From: Nocardioides oceani
GTDB lineage: Bacteria > Actinomycetota > Actinomycetes > Propionibacteriales > Nocardioidaceae
Length of the DNA: 64,000 nucleotides
NCBI RefSeq assembly: GCF_030412965.1
Contig: NZ_JAUHJQ010000006.1
Coordinates: 62,001-126,000, forward strand
Reading direction: 5' to 3'
The notes below the pieces were generated by a model that had not been told where the DNA came from, ran no database searches, and saw only the letters and a program-made list of their open reading frames with translations. Positions 53,455 to 62,992 of this stretch are shown piece after piece. Both the position numbers and the translations under genes were made by a program. Position 1 is the first letter of the stretch. The number at the start of each line of letters is the position of its first letter.

Positions 53455-54542
53455 GCACGCGCACGGCCACGCACCAGTGGCGGGGTGTCATCGAGGAGTA
53501 CCGCGACCTGCTGGAGATCCCCGAGGGCACGCCCGCGGTCACGCTCCGCGAGGGCGGCACGCCGCTGGTGCACTCGGAGTGGCTCTCCGGGCTGACCGGT
53601 GCCGAGGTGTGGCTCAAGGTCGAGGGCAACAACCCGACCGGCTCCTTCAAGGACCGCGGCATGACCGCCGCGATCTCGGTCGCCAAGGCCGACGGCGCCG
53701 AGGCGGTCGTGTGCGCCTCGACGGGCAACACGTCGGCCTCCATGGCGGCGTACGCCGCGAAGGCGGGCCTCAAGCCGCTCGTGCTCGTCCCCGAGGGCAA
53801 GATCGCCGCGGGCAAGATGGCGCAGGCGATCATGCACGGAGGCCAGGTCGTGATGGTCCGCGGCAACTTCGACGACTGCCTCGCGCTGGCCCGCCAGCTC
53901 GCCTGGGACTACCCGGTCGCGCTGGTCAACTCGGTCAACCCGGTCCGGCTCGAGGGCCAGAAGACCGCGGCCTTCGAGATCGTCGACTTCCTCGGCGACG
54001 CGCCCGACTACCACCTGCTGCCGGTGGGCAACGCCGGCAACATCTCGGCGTACTGGCTCGGCTACAACCAGTACGCCGCGCTGGGCCTCGCCAGCCGCAC
54101 GCCGGTCATGCGCGGCTTCCAGGCCGAGGGCGCGGCGCCGCTGGTCACGGGCGAGCCGTTCCCGGACCCCGAGACCAAGGCGACCGCGATCCGGATCGGC
54201 AACCCCGCCTCCTGGAAGCTCGCCGAGGCGGCGCGCAACGAGTCGGGCGGCCGCTTCGCGGCGGTCAGCGACGACGCGATCCTCGCCGCCCAACGCGAGC
54301 TCGCCGCCCGCGACGGCGTCTTCGTCGAGCCGGCCTCCGCCGCGGGCATCGCCGGCCTGCTGCAGGAGCTCGCTGCCGGCGAGTCCTACGCCGGCAGCAC
54401 GGTCGCCATCACCGTCACCGGGCACGGGCTCAAGGACACCGCGACCGCGCTCGAGGGGTACGCCGCCAGCGGGCAGAGCGTCGTCGACACCGTCATCGAC
54501 GCGGACGTCACGGCGGCGGCCGAGGCCGCCGGCCTGAGGTGA
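53451..54542 (+). CDS. thrC: Threonine synthase
   Basis: A 363-residue PLP enzyme turning phosphohomoserine into threonine. PLP Lys is K67 in [12 protein letters not shown]; the phosphate-binding loop is [12 protein letters not shown]; serine motif STGNTSASM. It is the short actinobacterial class. GTG 53451 overlaps the hom stop by four bases; the longer frame before it is shadow. Overlaps thrB by GTGA. Confidence 0.95.
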   Translation: MSTRTATHQWRGVIEEYRDLLEIPEGTPAVTLREGGTPLVHSEWLSGLTGAEVWLKVEGNNPTGSFKDRGMTAAISVAKADGAEAVVCASTGNTSASMAAYAAKAGLKPLVLVPEGKIAAGKMAQAIMHGGQVVMVRGNFDDCLALARQLAWDYPVALVNSVNPVRLEGQKTAAFEIVDFLGDAPDYHLLPVGNAGNISAYWLGYNQYAALGLASRTPVMRGFQAEGAAPLVTGEPFPDPETKATAIRIGNPASWKLAEAARNESGGRFAAVSDDAILAAQRELAARDGVFVEPASAAGIAGLLQELAAGESYAGSTVAITVTGHGLKDTATALEGYAASGQSVVDTVIDADVTAAAEAAGLR

Positions 54543-55453
54543 CGTCGTACGTCGTCGGGCCGGTGCGCGTGAGCGTCCCGGCCACCTCGGCCAACCTCGG
54601 CCCCGGCTTCGACAGCCTCGGTCTCGCGCTCGACCTGCGTGACGAGCTCGAGGGCGAGGTCCTGGCCGAGGGGCTCGTCGTCGAGGTCAGCGGCGCCGGC
54701 GCCGACGCGGTCCCGCTCGACGAGTCCCACCTCGTCGTCTGCGCGATGCGCGCGGCGTTCGAGGCGCTCGGCGGGCAGCCGCCGGGCCTGCGGCTGCGCT
54801 GCGCGAACGTCGTGCCTCACGCCCGCGGCCTCGGCTCCTCCTCCGCCGCGATCGTGGGCGGCCTGGTGCTGGCCCGAGCGCTGGTGACCGACGGCTCCTC
54901 GCTGCTCGACGACGCGGCGCTGTTCGAGCTCGGCGCCCGGATCGAGGGGCACCCCGACAACGTCTCGCCCGCACTGCACGGCGGGTTCACGATCTCCGGC
55001 CACGACGACGACGGCTTCTGGACCGTCGGGTCGCCGGTCGACCCGCGGCTCTCGGTCGTGGTCCTCGTCCCGCCGGACGGCGTCGCGACCGAGGTGGCCC
55101 GCGGCCTGCTCCCCGGTCAGGTCCCGCACGCGGACGCCGCCGCGGACGCCGGCCGCACGGCGCTGCTCGTGGCCGCCCTCGCCGGACGGCCCGAGCACCT
55201 GCTGCGCGCCACGCGCGACTACCTCCACCAGGAGCAGCGCCGCCCCGCGATGCCGGCCTCGCTGGCGCTCGTCGACGCGCTGCGGGCCGACGGCGTGCCC
55301 GCCGTCGTCTCCGGTGCCGGCCCCACCGTGCTCGCGTTCGCCGACGGCCCGGCCGCGCGCGACCGGCTCCTCGAGCGCTGCCCGGACGGGTGGGTCGCCC
55401 ACGCGCTGGCGATCAGCGCCGACGGCGCCCGCGTGCTGCGCCCCGGTGAGTGA
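54539..55453 (+). CDS. thrB: Homoserine kinase
   Basis: A 304-residue GHMP kinase phosphorylating homoserine. The GHMP ATP loop is [16 protein letters not shown]; the N-terminal motif [19 protein letters not shown] binds substrate; the C-terminal motif is [14 protein letters not shown] 54539 overlaps the thrC stop. The last of the threonine genes; a GC-rich hairpin follows (about 55478-55512). Confidence 0.94.
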   Translation: MTSYVVGPVRVSVPATSANLGPGFDSLGLALDLRDELEGEVLAEGLVVEVSGAGADAVPLDESHLVVCAMRAAFEALGGQPPGLRLRCANVVPHARGLGSSSAAIVGGLVLARALVTDGSSLLDDAALFELGARIEGHPDNVSPALHGGFTISGHDDDGFWTVGSPVDPRLSVVVLVPPDGVATEVARGLLPGQVPHADAAADAGRTALLVAALAGRPEHLLRATRDYLHQEQRRPAMPASLALVDALRADGVPAVVSGAGPTVLAFADGPAARDRLLERCPDGWVAHALAISADGARVLRPGE

Positions 55454-55748
55454 GGACTGCATCGAGGTGTGCAGGTGGCCCGCCGCGCCGATCGGCGGAC
55501 CGCCCGCGGGCCGTTCACACCGGTGATACATTGACGCCGCGCCGTACGCCAGGCGTGGCACCCGGACTCCCGGCCGACGCCGGAGCCGCAGGGTGCACCA
55601 CTCCCTCTCGTTCGTCACGGAGATCCTCCGTGAACCGTCCCGCCCTCGCCTGCCGGTGATCGGGGCGTGAGCCGGGAGCCTTGACGAGCAGCCGGTCGGT
55701 CCGCGGTGAGCGGTCCCGGCACTGACGACGTGGGAAGGACCCCCTCAC
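55454..55748 (+). other. rho leader region
   Basis: A 295-bp gap holding a GGCCCGC/GCGGGCC dyad just after thrB (possible terminator) and a perfect hairpin TCACGGAG-ATC-CTCCGTGA at 55615-55633. The remaining ~115 nt to the GTG of rho are unstructured to the eye. A long leader is expected for an autoregulated rho gene; no promoter is certain. Confidence 0.5.
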
Positions 55749-57758
55749 GTGACGGAGACGATCGAACCCACCGCCTCGGGCGGACCGGCACGCAAGCGTG
55801 GCGGGGGGCTCAGCACGATGCTGATCGCCGACCTGCGCTCGATGGCCGGCGGGATGGGCATCGCAGACGCGGGCACGATGAAGAAGGCCCAGCTCGTCGA
55901 GGCGATCAAGTCCGCGCAGACGGGAGGGCGTGCGCAGGCGCAGCAGCCGGCCGCCGAGCAGCAGGCCCCCCAGCAGCAGGTCCAGCAGCAGCCCCCGGCG
56001 GCGGAGGACGCCCGCGCCGAGCGCCCCGCGCGCCGGCGTGCGGCCAAGCGGGCGCAGGGTGCCCCCGAGTCCGCGCCCGAGCAGTCGGGCGCGCAGTCCG
56101 GCGCACAGTCCGGGGAGCAGGCCGGCCAGCCGGTCGTCGAGGCGCAGCCGGAGCTCCCGGTCGAGCCCGCGGAGCGCTCGGGGGAGCGGCCCGCCCAGGA
56201 CGGCGAGCGGCGCCGCGAGCGGAACCAGCAGCGCCAGGGCCGGAACCGGCAGCAGGAGGGCCAGCAGGAGGAGCAGCCCGAGCGGCAGCAGGACGGCCCG
56301 AAGCAGGACGGCCCGAAGCAGGACGGCCAGAAGCAGAACCGCGACCGGGACCAGAACCGCGACCAGAACCGCGACCAGAACCGCGACCAGAACCGCGACC
56401 AGAACCGGGACCAGAACCGGGACCAGAACCGGGACCAGAACCGGGACCAGAACCGCGACCAGAACCGCGACCAGAACCGCGACCGGGATCAGAACCGGGA
56501 CCAGAACCGCGACGACGACGACCTGGACGGGACCGGGCGCAATCGCCGGCGTCGCGGGCGCGACCGCGACCGCACGCGGGGCCAGCGCAACGAGCCGGAC
56601 ACCACGATCCTCGAGGACGACGTCCTCGTGCCGGCGGCGGGCATCCTCGACGTCCTCGACAACTACGCGTTCGTGCGGACCAGCGGCTACCTGCCCGGTC
56701 CCGACGACGTCTACCTCTCGCTGTCGATGGTGCGGAAGTTCGGCCTGCGGCGCGGCGACGCCATCGTCGGCCAGGTCCGCCAGCCGCGCGAGGGGGAGCG
56801 CCGGGAGAAGTTCAACCCGATGGTGCGGGTCGACAGCGTGAACGGCGCCGAGCCGGAGGCCGGCAAGCACCGCGTGGAGTTCGCGAAGCTCACGCCGCTC
56901 TACCCGACCGAGCGGCTCCGGCTGGAGACCGGCCCGGACAACCTGGTCGGCCGGGTCATCGACATCGCCGCGCCCGTCGGCAAGGGCCAGCGCGGGCTGA
57001 TCGTCTCGCCCGCGAAGGCCGGCAAGACGATGGTGCTGCAGTCGATCGCGAACTCGATCACGACCAACAACCCCGAGTGCCACCTGATGGTCGTGCTCGT
57101 CGACGAGCGCCCCGAGGAGGTCACCGACTTCGAGCGCTCGGTCAAGGGCGAGGTCATCTCCTCGACGTTCGACCGGCCGCCGGCCGACCACACGATGGTC
57201 GCGGAGCTGGCGATCGAGCGCGCCAAGCGCCTGGTCGAGCTCGGCCACGACGTCGTGGTGCTCCTCGACGGCATCACCCGGTTGGGTCGCGCCTACAACC
57301 TCGCCGCGCCGGCGAGCGGGCGGATCCTGTCCGGCGGCGTCGACTCCGCGGCGCTCTACCCGCCGAAGCGGTTCTTCGGCGCGGCTCGCAACATCGAGAA
57401 CGGCGGCTCGCTGACGATCCTCGCGACCGCGCTGGTCGAGAGCGGCTCGAAGATGGACGAGGTCATCTTCGAGGAGTTCAAGGGCACCGGGAACATGGAG
57501 ATCCGGCTGCGCCGCGACTTCGCCGACAAGCGACTGTTCCCGGCCATCGACGTGGTGCAGTCCGGCACGCGGCGCGAGGAGCTCCTGCTGTCCTCCGAGG
57601 AGCTCGCGATCATCTGGAAGCTGCGTCGGGTGATGTCGAACGTCGACAACCAGCAGGCGCTCGAGCTGCTGCTCGAGCGGCTGCGGAAGTCGCAGACGAA
57701 CATCGAGTTCCTCATGCAGGTGCAGAAGACCACGCCGGCGTCCGACGCGGACGACTGA
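55749..57758 (+). CDS. rho: Transcription termination factor Rho, with long N-terminal insert
   Basis: A 669-residue hexameric RNA helicase. N-terminal SAP-like helices ([17 protein letters not shown]). A long disordered insert (about 60-280) rich in Gln/Arg/Asp, holding a QNRD tandem repeat at 196-255, typical of actinobacterial Rho in position but unusual in sequence. Then the cold-shock RNA-binding domain ([20 protein letters not shown]), and the ATPase with Walker A SPAKAGKT (K426), Walker [12 protein letters not shown] and C-terminal [19 protein letters not shown] 55749 with GGAAGGA upstream. Confidence 0.96.
   Translation: MTETIEPTASGGPARKRGGGLSTMLIADLRSMAGGMGIADAGTMKKAQLVEAIKSAQTGGRAQAQQPAAEQQAPQQQVQQQPPAAEDARAERPARRRAAKRAQGAPESAPEQSGAQSGAQSGEQAGQPVVEAQPELPVEPAERSGERPAQDGERRRERNQQRQGRNRQQEGQQEEQPERQQDGPKQDGPKQDGQKQNRDRDQNRDQNRDQNRDQNRDQNRDQNRDQNRDQNRDQNRDQNRDQNRDRDQNRDQNRDDDDLDGTGRNRRRRGRDRDRTRGQRNEPDTTILEDDVLVPAAGILDVLDNYAFVRTSGYLPGPDDVYLSLSMVRKFGLRRGDAIVGQVRQPREGERREKFNPMVRVDSVNGAEPEAGKHRVEFAKLTPLYPTERLRLETGPDNLVGRVIDIAAPVGKGQRGLIVSPAKAGKTMVLQSIANSITTNNPECHLMVVLVDERPEEVTDFERSVKGEVISSTFDRPPADHTMVAELAIERAKRLVELGHDVVVLLDGITRLGRAYNLAAPASGRILSGGVDSAALYPPKRFFGAARNIENGGSLTILATALVESGSKMDEVIFEEFKGTGNMEIRLRRDFADKRLFPAIDVVQSGTRREELLLSSEELAIIWKLRRVMSNVDNQQALELLLERLRKSQTNIEFLMQVQKTTPASDADD
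56334..56513 (+). repeat. 12-bp minisatellite encoding QNRD repeats in rho
   Basis: Fourteen QNRD units (CAGAACCGCGAC or CAGAACCGGGAC), eleven of them back to back. The CGC and CGG Arg codons come in runs (four CGC, four CGG, three CGC), which indicates recent unit duplication. A smaller KQDG repeat precedes it (56298-56333). Length multiples of 12 bp preserve the frame. Confidence 0.95.
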
Positions 57759-57804
57759 GCCAGCACCGAGAGCACCACCGAGGGAACGACCGGGCGCCGG
57801 CGTA

Positions 57805-57839
57805 CCCCTGCCGATCTGGGCAACCGAGGTCGGCGGGGG
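57805..57839 (+). terminator. Hairpin terminator after rho
   Basis: CCCCTGCCGA pairs with TCGGCGGGGG (9 of 10) across a 15-nt loop, 47 bp after the rho stop. Confidence 0.6.
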
Positions 57840-57920
57840 CGCGCCACCCCGTAGGCTGACCCGGCACGGGTGGGACATCCACCGTCCGGCACTCGCAGAG
57901 GACTCCTGGGAAGGGGCACC

Positions 57921-58292
57921 GTGGCACGCATCCTGGTCGCTGACGACGACGTCGACATCCGGGAGCTGGTCGAGTTCAAGCTCTCGACGCTCGGGCACGA
58001 CATCGTCGCGGTCTCCGACGGCGCGGCGGCGGTCGAGGCCTGCCAGGCCGAGCGGCCGGACCTCGCGGTGCTCGACGTGATGATGCCGGGCTTCTCCGGC
58101 CTCGACGCGATCCGCGTGATCCGCGCCGACCCGGCGCTGGCCGACCTCCCGGTCATCCTGCTCACGGCGCGCGCCCAGGAGTCGGACGTGGAGACGGGCT
58201 TCGACTCGGGCGCCGACGACTACATCACCAAGCCGTTCAGCCCGCGCGAGCTCGCCTCCCGGGTCGAGGCGCTCCTGGCCCGTTCGGTCTGA
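57921..58292 (+). CDS. Stand-alone response regulator receiver
   Basis: A 123-residue receiver domain with no output domain. Acidic pocket ADDD at residues 7-10, phosphoacceptor Asp52 in VLDVMMPG, Thr in LLTARAQ and Lys in KPFSPREL near the C-terminus. It lies 21 bp before a histidine kinase gene, so they are a pair. With no DNA-binding part it must signal by protein contact. GTG 57921 with GGAAGGGG upstream. Confidence 0.9.
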   Translation: MARILVADDDVDIRELVEFKLSTLGHDIVAVSDGAAAVEACQAERPDLAVLDVMMPGFSGLDAIRVIRADPALADLPVILLTARAQESDVETGFDSGADDYITKPFSPRELASRVEALLARSV

Positions 58293-58313
58293 GCGGCCAG
58301 GTCCCGGCGCTCG

Positions 58314-59912
58314 ATGAGGACAGCGCAGCCCGGCTCCTCGACGAGCGTCGGCGGTCGCCCGGCGGCGCGGCTGCTCGCCCCCGTCCTGCTGCGGGTCGGG
58401 CTCCTGGTGGCGCTGATGGCGGGGCTCTGCGTGGCGGGCGTGCTCGTCTCGACGCGCGCCCTGGACCACCTCACCAGCGACCTCATCCCCGCGGCCACGG
58501 CCAACGAGGACGTGCTGCAGGACCTCACCGACATGGACGCGGCCGTCGGGGCCTATGCACGCAGCGGCGACGAGGCGGCGCTCGACGACTACGAGCGGGC
58601 GCAGCGGCGGCTGCCGGCCCACGCCCGGCGGGTGCGCGACTTCGCGCGGGGCGACGCGGCGCTCGAGGGGCTCGTCCGCAGGCAGGAGGCGGCCAGCGAC
58701 GCCTGGCTGACGCGGTACGCCGAGCCGCGGGTCGCGTCGCCGGGCGGCCCGGGGACCTTCCTGCGTCAGCGGTACCTGCGGGGCCAGCGGCTCTTCGACG
58801 AGGTCCGCCGGGCGCACCTCGCGACCCACCAGGAGTTCGACCGGCGGCAGCGGGAGGCGAGCTCGGACGCCCAGTGGCGCTTCCGGGCGACGATCCTCGC
58901 CGTCGTCGTGCTCGGGCTGGTGGGCTGGTTCCTGCTCGGGCGCTCGCGCCGCCGCCTGGACCGCGAGCTCTCCGCGCCCCTCCGGGCGATCGAGGAGACC
59001 GTCCAGCGCCTCGCCCGTGCCGAGACCGACGTGCGCGCCGAGGTCGCGGGCCCGCGCGAGGTACGGGCCGTCGCGCTCGCGCTCAACGACCTGGTCGAGC
59101 AGCAGGCGCGCGCGAAGGCGGTGGAGAGCCGGATCCAGGACGAGCTCCGGGCGCTCGACACCGCACGCGAGGACTTCGTCTCCAACGTCTCCCACGAGCT
59201 GCGCACGCCGCTCACCACGATCAGCGGCTACCTCGAGCTGGTCGCCGACGAGTTCGACGGCGAGATGGCACCGCGGCACGAGCGGATGCTCGAGGCCACC
59301 CGCCGCAACGTCAGTCGGCTGCGGGTGCTCATCGACGACCTGCTGACCCTGTCCAAGGCGGAGAACCGTGGCACCGACCTCGAGCAGGTCGAGCTCGACC
59401 AGGTCGTCCGCGACGCCGCGACCGATGTCCGGATCACCGCAGCCCGCCGCGGGATCACCGTCGCCGTGGTCGACCCGGGTCGTCCGCTGCCGGTGCTCGG
59501 CGACCGGGCGATGTTGAACCGGGCGTTCCTCAACGTGCTGAGCAACGCGGTGAAGTTCAGCCGTGAGGGCGGCCAGGTGGAGGTCGAGGTCACCGAGGCC
59601 GACCGGAGCGTGCGCGTCGCGGTCCGGGACCACGGCATCGGCATCCCCGAGGCCGAGCTCGACCGGCTCGGCACCCGCTTCTTCCGGGCGTCGAACGCCG
59701 TGCGCGACGAGATCGCCGGCACCGGCCTCGGCGTCCGGATCGTCCAGACGATCATCGACAAGCACTCCGGGCAGGTGCGGTTCGACTCCGCGGAGGGGAC
59801 GGGGACCACGGTGACCGTCACCCTGCCCCTCCAGGGCGACCCCCGGGCGCCTTCGCCCGGGGCCCCCGGACCCGAGGAGCCGGCCCCCGCACCCACCCCG
59901 CAGCAGGTCTGA
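58314..59912 (+). CDS. Membrane sensor histidine kinase with CHASE3-like sensor
   Basis: A 532-residue kinase. Transmembrane helix 1 (LLAPVLLRVGLLVALMAGLCVAGVLV, about 20-45), a helical extracellular sensor of CHASE3 type (about 46-185), helix 2 (ATILAVVVLGLVGWFLLG), HAMP (about 208-260), HisKA with His294 in SNVSHELRTPLT, and HATPase with NVLSNAVKFS, DHGIGIPEAE and GTGLGVRIVQ. A Pro/Ala-rich tail follows. It pairs with the receiver upstream. The pair interrupts the usual rho-rpmE adjacency. Confidence 0.91.
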   Translation: MRTAQPGSSTSVGGRPAARLLAPVLLRVGLLVALMAGLCVAGVLVSTRALDHLTSDLIPAATANEDVLQDLTDMDAAVGAYARSGDEAALDDYERAQRRLPAHARRVRDFARGDAALEGLVRRQEAASDAWLTRYAEPRVASPGGPGTFLRQRYLRGQRLFDEVRRAHLATHQEFDRRQREASSDAQWRFRATILAVVVLGLVGWFLLGRSRRRLDRELSAPLRAIEETVQRLARAETDVRAEVAGPREVRAVALALNDLVEQQARAKAVESRIQDELRALDTAREDFVSNVSHELRTPLTTISGYLELVADEFDGEMAPRHERMLEATRRNVSRLRVLIDDLLTLSKAENRGTDLEQVELDQVVRDAATDVRITAARRGITVAVVDPGRPLPVLGDRAMLNRAFLNVLSNAVKFSREGGQVEVEVTEADRSVRVAVRDHGIGIPEAELDRLGTRFFRASNAVRDEIAGTGLGVRIVQTIIDKHSGQVRFDSAEGTGTTVTVTLPLQGDPRAPSPGAPGPEEPAPAPTPQQV

Positions 59913-60052
59913 GCCCGGCCCCCGTCCACGGCCCGACCGGGGAACAACCGCGATTGGGTCGGCGTTCTGACCGGTGGCACAATCGTGTGCTGGTTCCGGT
60001 TCACGTACCTGCCGCAGGGCGCGGCGGACGACCCGGCGACTGAGAGGACACC

Positions 60053-60268
60053 ATGAAGAAGGACATCCACCCGGAGTACGTCGAGACGACGGTGACCTGC
60101 ACCTGCGGCGCCGAGTTCACGACCCGCAGCACTGTCACCTCGGGCCAGATCCGCTCCGACGTCTGCTCGCAGTGCCACCCGTTCTACACCGGCAAGCAGA
60201 AGATCCTCGACACCGGCGGCCGCGTCGCCCGCTTCGAGGCCCGCTACGCCAAGGCAGCCAAGAAGTAG
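60053..60268 (+). CDS. rpmE: 50S ribosomal protein bL31
   Basis: A 71-residue ribosomal protein of the zinc-binding (C+) type: Cys16 and Cys18 (TCTCGAEF) with Cys38 and Cys41 (VCSQC). ATG 60053 has GAGAGGA upstream. Single gene after the two-component pair, with a terminator behind it. Confidence 0.96.
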   Translation: MKKDIHPEYVETTVTCTCGAEFTTRSTVTSGQIRSDVCSQCHPFYTGKQKILDTGGRVARFEARYAKAAKK

Positions 60269-60280
60269 CTGTCCCCGAGC

Positions 60281-60310
60281 GCCGGTCCCTGCCCTGTGGC
60301 GGGGACCGGC
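60281..60310 (+). terminator. Terminator of rpmE
   Basis: GCCGGTCCC-N12-GGGACCGGC, a 9-bp stem 12 bp after the rpmE stop, followed by a T-containing tail (GTTCGTCATTT). Confidence 0.75.
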
Positions 60311-60382
60311 GTTCGTCATTTGCGACCCGACCACAGACACCCCCGCGGGCTCCCGCCCGTGCGACCGCAGGAGGAGCCACCG

Positions 60383-61456
60383 GTGTTCGAGGCCGTCGAG
60401 GGCATGCTCGCCGAGCACGAAGGGCTCGAGCAGCAGCTCGCCGCGCCCGAGACCCACGCCGACGCCCGGCTGGCCAAGCGGCTCAACCAGCGCTACGCCC
60501 AGCTCTCGGCGGTCATCGGTGCCTGGCGCGACTGGCAGCGGCTGAGGGAGGACCTCGAGGCCGCGCGCGAGCTGGCCGCCGAGGACGCCTCGTTCGCCGA
60601 GGAGGCCGAGTCGCTCGTCCCGCGGCTGGCCGAGGCCGAGGAGCGGCTGCGTCGGCTGCTCGTCCCGCGTGACCCGGCCGACGACAAGGACGCCATCCTC
60701 GAGGTGAAGTCCGGCGAGGGCGGCGAGGAGTCGGCGCTCTTCGCGGGCGACCTGCTGCGGATGTACACGCGTTACGCCGAGGCGCGCGGCTGGAAGGTCG
60801 AGCTGCTCGATGCCACGGAGTCCGACCTCGGCGGCTACAAGTCGGTGACCGTGGCCGTGAAGGCGAAGGGCACGCCCGACCCCGGCGAGGCGCCGTACGG
60901 CCTGCTGAAGTTCGAGGGCGGCGTCCACCGCGTGCAGCGGGTGCCCGTGACGGAGTCGCAGGGTCGCGTCCACACCAGCGCCGCGGGCGTCCTGGTGCTG
61001 CCGGAGGCCGAGCAGGTCGACGTGGAGCTCAACGACAACGACCTGCGCATCGACGTCTACCGCAGCAGCGGCCCCGGTGGGCAGAGCGTCAACACCACCG
61101 ACTCGGCGGTGCGGATCACCCACGTGCCCACCGGCATCGTCGCCAGCTGCCAGAACGAGAAGAGCCAGCTGCAGAACAAGGAGCAGGCGATGCGCATCCT
61201 CCGCGCCCGACTGCTCGCCGCCGCGCAGGAGGCCGCCGACGCGGAGGCCAGCGACGCGCGCCGCAGCCAGGTGCGCACCGTGGACCGCTCCGAGCGGATC
61301 CGCACCTACAACTTCCCGGAGAACCGGATCTCCGACCACCGCACCGGCTACAAGGCCTACAACCTCGACCAGGTCCTCGACGGGGACCTGCAGCCGGTGC
61401 TCGCCTCCTGCCTCGACGCCGACCTGGCCGCGCGGCTCGAGGCGCTCGAGCAGTGA
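60383..61456 (+). CDS. prfA: Peptide chain release factor 1
   Basis: A 357-residue RF1 that ends translation at UAA and UAG. GGQ at 232-234 ([15 protein letters not shown]) triggers hydrolysis; the codon-reading tripeptide is PVT in [16 protein letters not shown] (PxT class, hence RF1). GTG 60383 with GGAGGAG upstream. It overlaps prmC by GTGA. Confidence 0.96.
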   Translation: MFEAVEGMLAEHEGLEQQLAAPETHADARLAKRLNQRYAQLSAVIGAWRDWQRLREDLEAARELAAEDASFAEEAESLVPRLAEAEERLRRLLVPRDPADDKDAILEVKSGEGGEESALFAGDLLRMYTRYAEARGWKVELLDATESDLGGYKSVTVAVKAKGTPDPGEAPYGLLKFEGGVHRVQRVPVTESQGRVHTSAAGVLVLPEAEQVDVELNDNDLRIDVYRSSGPGGQSVNTTDSAVRITHVPTGIVASCQNEKSQLQNKEQAMRILRARLLAAAQEAADAEASDARRSQVRTVDRSERIRTYNFPENRISDHRTGYKAYNLDQVLDGDLQPVLASCLDADLAARLEALEQ

Positions 61457-62316
61457 GCACGCCGAGCCCGCGCCGCGTGGTCCTGGCGGAGGCGACCGCG
61501 CGGCTGCGGGAGTCCGGGGTGGCCAGCCCGGAGCACGACGCGGCGGAGCTGCTCGCCCACGTCCTCGGCACCACCCGCGGCCGGCTGGTCCTCGTCGACG
61601 AGGTCCCCACCCCGGCGGCCGAGGAGTACGCCGCGCTGGTCGCGCGCCGCGCGGCGCGCGAGCCGCTCCAGCACCTGACCGGGTCGGCGTGGTTCCGTCA
61701 CGTCGAGCTGGCCGTCGGGCCCGGGGTGTTCGTGCCGCGGCCGGAGACCGAGCTGCTCGCGGGCTGGGCGGTCGACCGCGCCGCCGCGCTGGTGACGGAG
61801 GGTCGCACGCCGGTCGTGGTCGACCTGTGCACCGGCTCCGGGGCGATCGCCCGGTCGCTGGCGCACGAGGTGCCGCAGGCCGTGGTGCACGCGGTCGAGC
61901 TGGACGAGGCCGCGCACCGCTGGGCCGAGCGCAACCTGGCAGGCACGGGGGTCGACCTGCGTCAGGGCGACCTGGCCACGGCCTTCGACGACCTGGCCGG
62001 CTCGGTCGACGTGGTCGTCTGCAACCCGCCGTACATCCCCCTGGAGGCGTGGGAGTCGGTGGCACCCGAGGCCCGGGACCACGACCCGCACCTCGCGCTG
62101 TTCTCCGGGGACGACGGGCTCGACGCGATGCGCGTGCTCGAGCGCCGTGCGGCGCTGCTGCTGCGGCCCGGGGGAGAGGTCGGCGCGGAGCACGCCGACG
62201 TGCAGGGGGAGTCCGCGCCCGCGGTCTTCAGCGCGACCGGACGCTGGACCGAGGTCCGCGACCACCGCGACCTGGCAGGTCGGGCGCGCTTCCTGACGGC
62301 GCGGCTGGCACGATGA
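61453..62316 (+). CDS. prmC: Release factor glutamine methyltransferase
   Basis: A 287-residue SAM-dependent enzyme that methylates the Gln of the GGQ motif in release factors. N-terminal helical domain, SAM motif [16 protein letters not shown], and NPPY at 191-194 ([12 protein letters not shown]). GTG 61453 overlaps the prfA stop, so enzyme and substrate are co-translated. Confidence 0.94.
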   Translation: MSTPSPRRVVLAEATARLRESGVASPEHDAAELLAHVLGTTRGRLVLVDEVPTPAAEEYAALVARRAAREPLQHLTGSAWFRHVELAVGPGVFVPRPETELLAGWAVDRAAALVTEGRTPVVVDLCTGSGAIARSLAHEVPQAVVHAVELDEAAHRWAERNLAGTGVDLRQGDLATAFDDLAGSVDVVVCNPPYIPLEAWESVAPEARDHDPHLALFSGDDGLDAMRVLERRAALLLRPGGEVGAEHADVQGESAPAVFSATGRWTEVRDHRDLAGRARFLTARLAR

Positions 62317-62320
62317 CCGG

Positions 62321-62992
62321 GTGAGCGAGCGCTACCCCACCGACACCGAGGAGGGCCGCGAGGCGGCCGTGGAGGCGGCGACCCTGGCGGTCCAGCGCGG
62401 CGAGCTGGTCGTGCTGCCGACCGACACCGTCTACGGCATCGCGGCCGACGCCTTCGACCCCGCCGCCGTCCGCGACCTGCTCGACGCCAAGGGCCGCGGC
62501 CGCGACATGCCGCCGCCGGTCCTCGTCAGCTCTCCGACCACGCTCGACGCCCTCGCGGTGCGGGTGCCCGGCTACGCCCGGGCGCTGGTCGAGCGGTTCT
62601 GGCCCGGGCCGCTGACGATCGTGTGCCACCAGCAGACCTCCCTGCAGTGGGACCTCGGCGACACCCGCGGCACGGTGGCCGTGCGGATGCCCGACCACCC
62701 GGTCGCCCTCGAGGTGCTCGAGCGCACCGGTCCGCTGGCCGTCTCCTCGGCCAACCTGTCGGGGATGCCGGCGGCGACCGACGCCGAGCAGGCCGAGGAG
62801 ATGCTCGGCGACGAGGTGGCCGTCGTGGTCGACGCGGGGGAGTCGCCCGGCGGCGAGGCCTCGACGATCGTGGACTGCACCGGCGACCAGGGGCGGGTCC
62901 TGCGCCGCGGCGCGCTCTCCCTCGACGCGCTCAACGAGGTCCTCGAGCCGCTCGGCGCGACCCTGACCGACGAGGGCCAGGCGACCGCGTAG
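62321..62992 (+). CDS. L-threonylcarbamoyladenylate synthase (Sua5/YwlC/YrdC family)
   Basis: A 223-residue enzyme for the first step of t6A tRNA modification. YrdC fold with [25 protein letters not shown], the Lys/Arg cleft ([15 protein letters not shown]) and the C-terminal part [17 protein letters not shown]. It lacks the extra C-terminal Sua5 domain, so it is nearer TsaC/YwlC in size. GTG 62321, 5 bp after prmC. Its stop shares a base with the next start. Confidence 0.92.
   Translation: MSERYPTDTEEGREAAVEAATLAVQRGELVVLPTDTVYGIAADAFDPAAVRDLLDAKGRGRDMPPPVLVSSPTTLDALAVRVPGYARALVERFWPGPLTIVCHQQTSLQWDLGDTRGTVAVRMPDHPVALEVLERTGPLAVSSANLSGMPAATDAEQAEEMLGDEVAVVVDAGESPGGEASTIVDCTGDQGRVLRRGALSLDALNEVLEPLGATLTDEGQATA

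Noticed and set aside
56334..56513. CRISPR or non-coding repeat in rho
   Set aside because: The 12-bp period keeps the reading frame and lies in the disordered insert of an intact Rho.
55515..59765. A 1416-codon open frame on the minus strand across rho and the kinase
   Set aside because: It is antisense to three well-supported genes, and its Val/Leu/Pro repeats are the reverse of the QNRD minisatellite.
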